Below are positions 6,047 to 13,337 of a DNA stretch of 25,170 nt, in pieces. The stretch is from a virus. The notes under the pieces were generated by a model. It saw nothing but the letters and a program-made list of their open reading frames with translations. It was not told the origin of the DNA and searched no databases. The stretch spans positions 1 through 25,170 of IMG/VR virus record IMGVR_UViG_3300034198_006763; one strand, 5' to 3'. The position numbers were made by a program, and so were the translations under genes. Each line of letters starts with the position of its first letter. The first letter of the stretch is position 1.

Positions 6047-6760
6047 GTGGTAATCGAATCAACCTGTGTCAAGACCATAATTGACTTATTAGAATCACTT
6101 CGTAAAAATTCATTTACGGCTACTGAAATACGTGTCAGTTATACACAGAGGGGTTCTAAAAAGCAGTATATAACATTTGCTACACTCGATACTCTTAAAG
6201 CAGACTATATAACTAAGTATGCTAAACAAATACAGTCTAAAAGGAGTCCATATACAAGCGATCCGATGTTAGCATTACAGGAACCTGTGTCGACTACTGT
6301 TGGCCAGCAACTTTTCAATACCTATAACCCGTATGAGATTTACTTTGAAGCATCTACTTTCTTTTGCAATACAGGAAGTTTAGTAACACTTGAAAGTTTT
6401 AATCTTACAAGTTATATGAAAGAGTATCAAATGTCATTTAACGTAAAAGACGTTACCAGTTCAATAAAGATTATAGATGGCAGTAGGTTCGATCTTAGAA
6501 GACAGGATCAAATTGCAGTCGTTGTAGCCAGATTCAAAAGTGCGGTACAAGATTTTATCTCAACCTACAATAAGATTTATGGTAGGCTTAATAGGTTATT
6601 TGTACAGGGTCAGTATGTCGATCTATGTTATGCTACAATCGGTTATGTTGAGTTTACATTTGAACTATATAAATTATTTTTTGCAATAAACAAAACACCG
6701 ATTGATGCCGGTATAACAGATATGCCATTAAAGAGGATGTATCTACGAGCTACACCATAA
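6047..6760 (+). CDS. Unknown protein at the head of the structural region (GTG start)
   Basis: The gene encodes 237 residues. A stop codon lies directly upstream in frame (TAA 6044-6046), so the frame must begin at or after 6047; GTG at 6047 is the only good start. The N-terminal half mixes helix and strand, with a mid segment STFFCNTGSLVTLESFNLTS. The second half is helical, with KSAVQDFISTYNKIYGRLNR and a hydrophobic stretch around GYVEFTFELYKLFFAINK that is too polar for a confident membrane helix. The C-terminus is short and basic (LKRMYLRATP). I recognise no family. It follows copy 1 of the repeated 17-bp motif and precedes a large fibre gene, so a virion or assembly role is likely but unproven. 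Confidence 0.68.
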   Translation: MVIESTCVKTIIDLLESLRKNSFTATEIRVSYTQRGSKKQYITFATLDTLKADYITKYAKQIQSKRSPYTSDPMLALQEPVSTTVGQQLFNTYNPYEIYFEASTFFCNTGSLVTLESFNLTSYMKEYQMSFNVKDVTSSIKIIDGSRFDLRRQDQIAVVVARFKSAVQDFISTYNKIYGRLNRLFVQGQYVDLCYATIGYVEFTFELYKLFFAINKTPIDAGITDMPLKRMYLRATP

Positions 6761-6762
6761 TC

Positions 6763-6770
6763 GATAAATA
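6763..6770 (+). promoter_or_regulatory. T4-late-like box GATAAATA before the fibre gene
   Basis: GATAAATA stands in the 22-nt gap ahead of the fibre gene and ends 12 nt before its ATG. It differs by one base from the T4 late -10 element TATAAATA. Its distance to the start codon equals that of the 17-bp motif copies, whose right ends read AAAAATA or CAAAATA. It may be a weaker version of the same signal, but an 8-bp AT-rich match is common by chance. Confidence 0.28.
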
Positions 6771-6782
6771 AAAAACAAACAG

Positions 6783-8753
6783 ATGCCAGTACTAAGTGAA
6801 TATATTAAGTTAAGAACAGAACAAAATAGAGAATTATCTTGGGGTGAACTTGATGATAATTTCCTATATGTTGCTAACCCATGGGTTACTTATAGACACT
6901 ATAAAGAAGGTAGCATCGTTTATTATGATGCCGGTATAACTGGCTCATCAGGTCTTTCTTGGTATAGAGCAACTGTAGATAACGGACCATCTGTAGTTTT
7001 TAATATCGGTGAATGGGAACCAGTTGGTGCATCAAGTGCCGGATCAGGTTCTATATTAGTTCAAAACGGTTTATCTACAAATACGGTTAGTGTTTTAGAT
7101 TTTGCTTCTAGTGATTTCAATATATCTGTAGTAGGCAGTACTGCTACAATTACACTAGACGGTTCTGCAATTAAATACTGGTTAGAATCAGGTGATCCTG
7201 GTATTGGCACAGGTCAAAATGCAGCTGCTGTTATACACACAGGTAACGTAGTAATTGGAGCGGGTTCTTTCGGCGCTAATAAATTAGCCGTTAATGGAAA
7301 TACTATCATTACTGGTGACTTAGTTGTAAATGGTACTGTAAATACAGTTGATGTACTTCAGCTTGCTACAGAATACGCTGCACATACACATACTGCTCTA
7401 CCTACAACTTTTACAAATTACTCTTCATTATTCCCAAATTCAATCGGGCAGCTTGAAGACTTTAACATAGACACTAGCACCCTAGTTAATGGTCAGGTTC
7501 TATCATGGGATAATTCAGGCCAGAAATGGGTTAATACTACAGCAGCCGCATCTAGTTTACAAACACTATCAGATGTTCAATTTGGTTTTTCATTAGCTGC
7601 TAATCAAATACTTCAATATAATGCAACCTCGGGTAAATGGACAAATAGAAACGTAGGTACTAATGGTGATACTGGTTTAATTATGCCAGGTTTTGGACAT
7701 AATCATGATACAAGATATTATACAAAAACACAATTAGGAACAGTTAGTTCAAGTTTTATAAATTGGAATAATTTATCCAGCTTACCTGCAGACAATACCG
7801 AGTATGTAATAATAGGAGCGATGGATTCACCGTTTGCTTCAAATTATGCTAGAACTTTAGGTTCTTCTGATGGTAGTATAAACATTGATACTACTACAAA
7901 TAACATTCTAGACTTGACTGTAGCTTCTGTTATAGGTCTAGAAGTCGACCAAGATGGAACAGGTGTTACAACAGGCTCTACTATTCTTGATTTTGTAACA
8001 AATTCATATGGAGGATTTACAATCACTTCGGTTACAGGAGGAGTAGCACAAATAGAATTAGATACTCCTACAATTCAAGTTGTTACAGATGTGGTAGGAG
8101 CTATAGATACAAGCTATTTGTATTTAGGCGACCCTGATGGATCAGGATGCGATACTGCCGATAGAAATGTTTTCTTTTCAGACTCTATTGCGCCTTCTGC
8201 AGGAACTGGCCAGTATAACGTATATGGTGTAGCTAAACAATGGGTTGGTAAAGAAAGTATTAGCAGCACAGTAACCTTTAATAGTTTACAACCTAGGTTA
8301 GTTTTTGTAGATACCGCTAACTTAACCTGGTCTGTTACTGAAGATATAGGAAACGGATATCATTTAGTAGAAGCTTCGCCTAATCTTAATTCCACTATTG
8401 GTGTATCTGTCGATGCTTCATTTATAGGTGACGCATCTGATATTGAATTTATCTCGGGTAATGGAGCGACAATATCCGGGAATGTATTGTCTGGTTCTGC
8501 ATTAGAGGTTACAGTTGATGTCAGTGCAGGTCTTGATATAATATGTTCTAATGATAATACCACAACGTCTCCTATAAAGATAACTGGTACCGGTGGTTAT
8601 TTTGAATTATCAGGCGGCGGTAATTTCATCGAAATAGATGACCCAGCTGATATTGCAGGCGAGACAGGTGGTATAATACTCAAGTCTCCTAATGGTAATA
8701 GATGGTTGGTAACCGTAGATAACTCTGGTGGCCTAGTCACAACTCCATTATAA
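6783..8753 (+). CDS. Tail fibre or other trimeric fibre protein
   Basis: This 656-residue protein is rich in Gly, Ser, Thr, Asn and beta-branched residues, with very few Lys and Cys, as in trimeric beta-structured phage fibres. The N-terminus (about 1-80) may be the virion anchor: SEYIKLRTEQNRELSWGELD, then a WYRA..GP carbohydrate-module-like patch. There are two NGQVLSWDNSGQKW / ANQILQYNATSGKW-type repeats near LQTLSDV. Two His-x-His sites, H201-T-H203 and H306-N-H308, recall the iron-binding HxH sites of T4 gp12 and gp37. A YYTKTQLGT segment is typical of fibres. The C-terminus ends with GGIILKSPNGNRWLVTVDNS, a common fibre tail. It could be a long tail fibre part, a short fibre or a whisker. 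Adhesin function is inferred from composition and motifs. Confidence 0.8.
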   Translation: MPVLSEYIKLRTEQNRELSWGELDDNFLYVANPWVTYRHYKEGSIVYYDAGITGSSGLSWYRATVDNGPSVVFNIGEWEPVGASSAGSGSILVQNGLSTNTVSVLDFASSDFNISVVGSTATITLDGSAIKYWLESGDPGIGTGQNAAAVIHTGNVVIGAGSFGANKLAVNGNTIITGDLVVNGTVNTVDVLQLATEYAAHTHTALPTTFTNYSSLFPNSIGQLEDFNIDTSTLVNGQVLSWDNSGQKWVNTTAAASSLQTLSDVQFGFSLAANQILQYNATSGKWTNRNVGTNGDTGLIMPGFGHNHDTRYYTKTQLGTVSSSFINWNNLSSLPADNTEYVIIGAMDSPFASNYARTLGSSDGSINIDTTTNNILDLTVASVIGLEVDQDGTGVTTGSTILDFVTNSYGGFTITSVTGGVAQIELDTPTIQVVTDVVGAIDTSYLYLGDPDGSGCDTADRNVFFSDSIAPSAGTGQYNVYGVAKQWVGKESISSTVTFNSLQPRLVFVDTANLTWSVTEDIGNGYHLVEASPNLNSTIGVSVDASFIGDASDIEFISGNGATISGNVLSGSALEVTVDVSAGLDIICSNDNTTTSPIKITGTGGYFELSGGGNFIEIDDPADIAGETGGIILKSPNGNRWLVTVDNSGGLVTTPL

Positions 8754-8785
8754 TAAACATTGTCTAATCCTCGTATATAAATTTT

Positions 8786-9352
8786 ATGTACGCGGAAAAA
8801 TATCAATGGATTAAAGGTGATAAAGTAGGTAATGTTGAATTATATAGTTCACATGATAACGAGTGGGTTTATTTTACGGGTGGTAATAGAATAAGCTCTT
8901 CTTTAATAAGTGAGTATATGATGCAAGTCGCTTCTGATACGCCGTTAGATTTAAGTATAACTAAGCAGGATCTCAGATCAACACCTACAAAGCATGCTGA
9001 TATATCTCCTGTTAAAAGGCAGGATGAATTTAATCCTGTAAAATCTCTATTAAAACAGGCTGCTAAAACAAAGCATTACTTTTCTTATACCTTCGATGCT
9101 GATATTCCTAAACAACAAGTATATAACCTAATACAGGATTCGTTTGAAACTAACATCGATGATTTATTGATTGATATGGTTATGTCAACTATAAATAAAA
9201 ACGAATTATACGAAAACGTTAAAGTACAACTCAGAGAGCAAATTCTTAAAATCTATAATAATGGAAAACAATCAGAACCAGGAGAATCTGGAAGTAATGA
9301 AAAATCAGACAAACACATGGGTGAACAGGAGACAGAGAAGGTCTTATCTTAA
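8786..9352 (+). CDS. Unknown protein (188 aa), possibly tail or assembly related
   Basis: The N-terminal 30 residues form a beta hairpin-like part (KYQWIKGDKVGNVELYSSHD, then EWVYFTGGNRI). A disordered, charged linker follows (about 55-90), then a helical domain (about 90-165) with YNLIQDSFETNIDDLLIDMV, and finally a Glu/Lys/Ser-rich tail. No catalytic motif is visible. The last 92 nt overlap the next gene in another frame, so the charged tail (SEPGESGSNEKSDKHMGEQE) is doubly constrained. It heads a run of five short genes (8.8-10.9 kb) between the fibre and the baseplate genes. Such positions often hold assembly chaperones or minor virion proteins, but I cannot choose. Confidence 0.65.
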   Translation: MYAEKYQWIKGDKVGNVELYSSHDNEWVYFTGGNRISSSLISEYMMQVASDTPLDLSITKQDLRSTPTKHADISPVKRQDEFNPVKSLLKQAAKTKHYFSYTFDADIPKQQVYNLIQDSFETNIDDLLIDMVMSTINKNELYENVKVQLREQILKIYNNGKQSEPGESGSNEKSDKHMGEQETEKVLS

Positions 9353-9608
9353 ACATGTTGGTGTCTTAGAAGCAAAGCGTAATCTTAGATTAAGTGACTG
9401 GGTGAATATCTGTAATAGAAATCAAACCGAAGGCTTGAAAAGGCACGGTGAGTATGAGGATATTGTAAGAAATAGCATCGAAAACCAATTGTCTCAAATA
9501 GAACAAAGAATACGTTTGTCATGTTCAGAGTTGGGTTTTAATAAAGAACAGACAGATTCTAAAGTTAATCAATGGACGGAGTCTTTAAAACCATGGCCTA
9601 ATTTTTAA
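9261..9608 (+). CDS. Unknown basic protein (115 aa or 103 aa)
   Basis: This frame overlaps the end of the previous gene. With the ATG at 9261 the overlap is 92 nt; with the in-frame ATG at 9297 it is 56 nt and the protein begins MKNQTNTWVNRRQRRSYLKH. The second start may be the real one, since a short N-terminal segment followed by NRRQRR recalls small phage assembly proteins. The remainder is helical and charged, with Trp near the end (WTESLKPWPNF). The frame continues 256 nt beyond the overlap without a stop, and its TAA shares a base with the next ATG, so I accept it as a gene. Function unknown. Confidence 0.62.
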   Translation: MENNQNQENLEVMKNQTNTWVNRRQRRSYLKHVGVLEAKRNLRLSDWVNICNRNQTEGLKRHGEYEDIVRNSIENQLSQIEQRIRLSCSELGFNKEQTDSKVNQWTESLKPWPNF

Positions 9609-9955
9609 TGATAAAGATTATTTTGGATATAGCCTCAAATGGTATTATCAAAACGGTTATTGATGATAATATAAACGGGGCTGGTGAAAAATACGAAAAG
9701 AAATATGTGTACGATTTCGAAGACGATAAAGAGTTTAAGAAACGTATACAATTTCTTTTTGAATTATGTGATGAGGTTGGTATAGAAACAGGTAATAAAT
9801 TCGATCGTAATACTCTAGTCATGAAAAATGAATGGGGTAAAAGTTATATGCCGACTGATGATGAGTTAGATTCCAAAATAAAAACTATCAGTAATGAACT
9901 TAAATACTTAAAATCTCTTAAAAAAGAATTAGATGAGCTCAATGAAAAAGATTAA
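9608..9955 (+). CDS. Unknown acidic protein with C-terminal coiled coil (115 aa)
   Basis: The gene begins with a TAATG overlap on its neighbour. The N-terminal third looks like two or three beta strands (IKIILDIASNGIIKTVIDDN), and the middle is acidic (DFEDDKEFKKRI). The last 30 residues (SKIKTISNELKYLKSLKKEL then DELNEKD) form a likely coiled coil, suggesting oligomerisation. No known family is recognised. The neighbours are similarly short genes of unknown role. Confidence 0.62.
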   Translation: MIKIILDIASNGIIKTVIDDNINGAGEKYEKKYVYDFEDDKEFKKRIQFLFELCDEVGIETGNKFDRNTLVMKNEWGKSYMPTDDELDSKIKTISNELKYLKSLKKELDELNEKD

Positions 9956-10340
9956 ATGCGTTTACTCAAAGAATAAACTAGACTTTAAGAAATATTCAAG
10001 ATGTTCTGATTATCAGGAGGTTGTAAGTTACTATGATATAATTGCTAAGCTAATTAAAAATGACATAGATGGTGTTAAACCAAGTGAATTTGTAGTAAAT
10101 TCATATATTAGAAAAAGGTTAATTAAGGCAATAGAAGATTCTGATACCATCTTATACGCTTTAAAGAATCTAGATGCAGAAGCCGTCGATTCTATAAAAT
10201 CAATAGTATGCGAAGCTTATGAAGGTGAAATAATTTTCGAGCTAGCTATAATAGATGCTAAAAGAAATAAAATAGATCTATGTGAAGATTTAGCATCCAG
10301 ATTTAATGAAGTCATTAACATAGACTATGGTCAATCATAA
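9942..10340 (+). CDS. Unknown helical protein (132 aa)
   Basis: I chose the ATG at 9942 (MKKIKCVYS) because it gives a 14-nt overlap with the previous gene, the same overlap seen at two other junctions in this window (10327-10340 and 19886-19899). An ATG at 9933 would add three residues. The product is mainly alpha-helical with alternating charged and hydrophobic residues, for example SEFVVNSYIRKRLIKAIEDS and LDAEAVDSIKSIVCEAYEGE. No cofactor or metal motif is present. The context is a translationally coupled run of small genes before the baseplate genes. Function unknown. Confidence 0.62.
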   Translation: MKKIKCVYSKNKLDFKKYSRCSDYQEVVSYYDIIAKLIKNDIDGVKPSEFVVNSYIRKRLIKAIEDSDTILYALKNLDAEAVDSIKSIVCEAYEGEIIFELAIIDAKRNKIDLCEDLASRFNEVINIDYGQS

Positions 10341-10890
10341 ATTATTCGTTAAAGGTGAAAGGGTTTATTCCCTTTTAATATCACATTCGCATCCCAATAT
10401 TTTAATACCAGTTAAGGGTATAGTGAAAGATGTTAAATACGATGAGGTTAACCCAGAGTATTTAATTAAAATAATTAAATTTTACGATTCAGCCGATTTC
10501 TTAAGACTTAATTTCTCGAAAATGAGTTACGTTCAAACATTCGGTAATAAACCTAGGCGTTTGAAATTTAATGAAGACAATCCGCTTAAAACACATGATG
10601 ACTTTTTTATAGATATAAATGGCCCTAAAGAAAGAAAGTTTATGGTGGTTGTTGACTCTATAATGACTTTGCAATATAAACAGGATATGTTTGAACTTTT
10701 TAATAAAGTTGAAGACCATGTAATAGAAAAAGAATTAAGAAACATTAAGCAGCACACGTGCCGTACGGCGTATAAGGGTAAGTATAATATTTCTACCCAG
10801 ATTGAGTTTTTTCTAAGGCTGCGCAGATTCATCGGTGATAAAATAACAGATGATGATAAAAGGTGGTTGGAGTTTACAGAAAGGCTGTAA
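10327..10890 (+). CDS. Unknown protein (187 aa)
   Basis: This is the last of the five short unknown genes. The N-terminal part (about 1-60) looks like a small beta barrel: KLFVKGERVYSLLISHSHPN, then VKGIVKDVKYDEVNPEYLIK, in the style of a KOW or SH3-like fold. The C-terminal half is helical and basic, with KQDMFELFNKVEDHVIEKEL and QIEFFLRLRRFIGDK. The start overlaps the previous gene by 14 nt. No known family is recognised. The following gap carries copy 2 of the 17-bp motif, so this gene probably ends a transcription segment. Confidence 0.65.
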   Translation: MVNHKLFVKGERVYSLLISHSHPNILIPVKGIVKDVKYDEVNPEYLIKIIKFYDSADFLRLNFSKMSYVQTFGNKPRRLKFNEDNPLKTHDDFFIDINGPKERKFMVVVDSIMTLQYKQDMFELFNKVEDHVIEKELRNIKQHTCRTAYKGKYNISTQIEFFLRLRRFIGDKITDDDKRWLEFTERL

Positions 10891-10894
10891 ACCC

Positions 10895-10911
10895 AATATA
10901 TACCAAAAATA
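10895..10911 (+). promoter_or_regulatory. 17-bp repeated upstream motif, copy 2
   Basis: AATATATACCAAAAATA occupies the middle of a 32-nt gap and ends 11 nt before a TTG start at 10923. It is identical to copy 1 (6018-6034) except for one base and differs from copy 3 (18552-18568) at one base. Here too it precedes a virion gene with a weak start codon. Confidence 0.62.
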
Positions 10912-10922
10912 GATAAGCAAAA

Positions 10923-12794
10923 TTGGCTAGAGTTACAGGAGCAAAAGGACCATCATTGAGCAGTGCAGCACAGTCTGATAATGCAGCTACAGTTCTTGAG
11001 TCCAGTCTTAATAATAATTACAGGTCTGAGAATATAGGTGTTTACTTAAATTCACAGTACGATCAATCCTTCCCATTAAAGAAATACGAATTACAGGATT
11101 TTACGGTAAAGGAAGACGGTGAAGCGCCTGCTTCAATGATTAACAGATATGTCTTGTTCCAATATAAGGGTTTAAATGGACCTGCATTAAGTGTTCAAGA
11201 TTATAGAGACAATCCCGGCTCTAGATTTATAGTTGATAAACAATATCAGATGGCTTTGCAGCCTACTACTACGAATATCATAAATTATTTTAATGATATT
11301 CCTGATAACATAAGTATGATTTATAGTTATTCTGATTTCATTTATTGTAAATATCATGGTAAGATACCTAATAACTATATGCTTACGTTGAGAAGATTTC
11401 ATCTTCCGGTACTTGATGATATCATGTCTCCTACTACATATGATTTTAAGTCTAAACAAACTGTAGATACTAGACAGCCTGACCTGGCCAGAGCAGTAAC
11501 TTGGATGAGTGAAGCTACCGGCAATAAACTTGAAGATATAATCAAATTCAATACTGAGCTTAAATTCAAAGAGGTTGAATCTGAAATGCAAGTACTTCAA
11601 TCTAATGCACAGGGTATTCAAGGAAGTAGTATACTGGGCATAGGTACAACTGGATTTGGTTTAGGTTCTGCAATATCCAGTGCTGCAACACTAGGATCTG
11701 GTACAACCACTGCAGGCGGTAGAGAAACTGCGGCAAGTGGCGGATTTGATGCTACAAAATCTACATATCCTAATTTTGTTGAGGGACCATTGTATGTTAT
11801 TAAACGTATCATGGTTAAGGATAGTGGCATATACTGTGCACCTGAATTTAAGTTAACATTTAATTATAGCTTAAGATCTTATAACAATATTAACCCCAAA
11901 ATAGCATTACTTGATATAATGGCAAATATGTTGGTATTAACGTATAATGCTGCTCCTTTCTGGGGAGGAGCTACACGTTATGTCGGTAATGGTACATTTG
12001 GAAAGCCAATGGGTGATCACTCTAAATTAGCAGCAGGTGACCTAGGTGGTTTTATAAACAGCCTGGTAAGTGATGCAGGTGGCATGTTAACTAAAATATT
12101 CGGTGATGGTAGCGGTAACGTTACATTAGAAAGTGCACTTGGTGGATTAGGTAAAGTTGGAGGTGATATGTTAGGTGGATGGTTGTCTAAAAACTTTAAT
12201 ACGCCACAGGGTGCACAAGGCGCCGCTGCCTTCTTATCAGGATCACCTACAGGTAACTGGCATCTTACGATAGGCAACCCGCTAAATCCTATTGCAATGA
12301 TAGGTAATCTTGTTCTAACTACAAGTGAATATAAGTTTGTAGGACCGTTAGGTAAAGATGATTTCCCATCAGAACTTGAAGTAGTCGTTACATTAAAGAG
12401 CGGTAGAGATAGAGATAAAGGTGACATTGAGAATATGTTTAATGCTGGACGAGGTAGACTATATCAAGTACCGGAAGGATTTGAAGATTTTACTAATATA
12501 AGCGGTAAGCAGCCACCTGTAGTAACAGCATATTCTAAATTACCTGCTCCGAACGATTCAAACGGATTCTCACAAAGACAGAATACTGGTGGAATATCAA
12601 ATGCTGGGCATAATGCAGCTGCAAATAATTCAGGGCCTGATACTATATGGGGTGCAGGAAAAGAAGTGTATGATGCTAATCTAAAAACACAAGGTGATGC
12701 TGCATCAAATTGGTTAGATTCCAAATTTCAAAATATAAAAAAATCAGATGCTGCAAATCTATTTAGATTTTCAAATGCTGTAAACCATGGTTAA
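10923..12794 (+). CDS. Baseplate or tail-tube-initiator-like structural protein (TTG start)
   Basis: The gene encodes 623 residues read from TTG at 10923. A stop at 10914-10916 lies upstream in frame, and only GCA AAA separates it from the TTG. The fold seems to be two tube- or baseplate-like domains, about 30-215 and 285-345 plus 440-510. They are joined by low-complexity Gly/Ser/Ala stretches (about 225-275 and 375-445). The C-terminal domain has NWHLTIGNPLNPIAMIGNLV and LGKDDFPSELEVVVTLKSGR, a pattern I associate with contractile-tail baseplate proteins close to the tube (gp48/gp54 region). It is directly followed by gp53-like and gp27-like genes, so a central baseplate position is likely. 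The exact T4 equivalent is not certain. The tail is Asn/Gly/Ala-rich and probably disordered. Confidence 0.68.
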   Translation: MARVTGAKGPSLSSAAQSDNAATVLESSLNNNYRSENIGVYLNSQYDQSFPLKKYELQDFTVKEDGEAPASMINRYVLFQYKGLNGPALSVQDYRDNPGSRFIVDKQYQMALQPTTTNIINYFNDIPDNISMIYSYSDFIYCKYHGKIPNNYMLTLRRFHLPVLDDIMSPTTYDFKSKQTVDTRQPDLARAVTWMSEATGNKLEDIIKFNTELKFKEVESEMQVLQSNAQGIQGSSILGIGTTGFGLGSAISSAATLGSGTTTAGGRETAASGGFDATKSTYPNFVEGPLYVIKRIMVKDSGIYCAPEFKLTFNYSLRSYNNINPKIALLDIMANMLVLTYNAAPFWGGATRYVGNGTFGKPMGDHSKLAAGDLGGFINSLVSDAGGMLTKIFGDGSGNVTLESALGGLGKVGGDMLGGWLSKNFNTPQGAQGAAAFLSGSPTGNWHLTIGNPLNPIAMIGNLVLTTSEYKFVGPLGKDDFPSELEVVVTLKSGRDRDKGDIENMFNAGRGRLYQVPEGFEDFTNISGKQPPVVTAYSKLPAPNDSNGFSQRQNTGGISNAGHNAAANNSGPDTIWGAGKEVYDANLKTQGDAASNWLDSKFQNIKKSDAANLFRFSNAVNHG

Positions 12795-12797
12795 GAT

Positions 12798-13337
12798 ATG
12801 AGAATACAAACAATGACAAGTCTGGCGCAGACTGTCGATCAAGAAACAGGTGAGCAAAAAATAAATATTGCTATACCGCCATTTAAGATTGCAGCTGATG
12901 TTAGATTGCTTAATATCCATTATGTAACTCAAGACGAGGTAATGAGACCAGATCTTATCTCTGTAATGTATTATGGTACACATCAATATATGGATATCAT
13001 ACTTAAAGCTAATGCTATATCAAATCCATTTTGTATTAAAGAGGGTATGTTTTTAATTATACCTGAGCAGACAAGTGCAATGTCACAGTACAAACCTATA
13101 CGCAAGTCCCTTAAGCCTAGAACTCAGTTCCAGGATAAAAAGAGAATTACGCCAACAGATAAGAAAAGACTTGAGTTTCTTGCAGCAAAGTCTAGTACTA
13201 AGAAAAATGGTTCAAGTGAGAATCTTCCTCCTAATATGTTAAAGTCAGATCAGAAATCAAAGATAGTACAAGGTAATGATACTATTCTACTGGGTGCAAA
13301 TTTAGGTATACAGAAAGAGCAAAACTCTAGAATTTAA
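12798..13337 (+). CDS. Baseplate wedge protein, gp53-like, with LysM-like domain
   Basis: In this 179-residue protein, residues about 42-90 (VTQDEVMRPDLISVMYYGTH, then QYMDIILKANAISNPFCIKE and GMFLIIPE) have the LysM-like pattern of phage baseplate proteins. They resemble the T4 gp53 segment that reads '..P..LA..IYG....YWVLL..N...DPY'. gp53 connects baseplate wedges around the hub. The C-terminal 80 residues are basic and probably disordered. The gene starts 3 nt after the previous gene and ends in a TAATG overlap with the hub gene. It is about as long as T4 gp53. A P2 gpX-like LysM tail protein that links tube and baseplate is the alternative. Confidence 0.7.
   Translation: MRIQTMTSLAQTVDQETGEQKINIAIPPFKIAADVRLLNIHYVTQDEVMRPDLISVMYYGTHQYMDIILKANAISNPFCIKEGMFLIIPEQTSAMSQYKPIRKSLKPRTQFQDKKRITPTDKKRLEFLAAKSSTKKNGSSENLPPNMLKSDQKSKIVQGNDTILLGANLGIQKEQNSRI

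Noticed and set aside
9261-9352. Programmed -1 frameshift, as in phage tail assembly chaperones
   Set aside because: The downstream frame is +1 relative to the upstream one, and the overlap has no X-XXY-YYZ slippery heptamer; the longest A run is five. The downstream gene also has its own ATGs.
11187-12724. Several minus-strand open frames of 70-144 codons opposite the baseplate protein
   Set aside because: They are compositional shadows of a Gly/Ala/Ser-rich + strand gene, without start context or recognisable domains.
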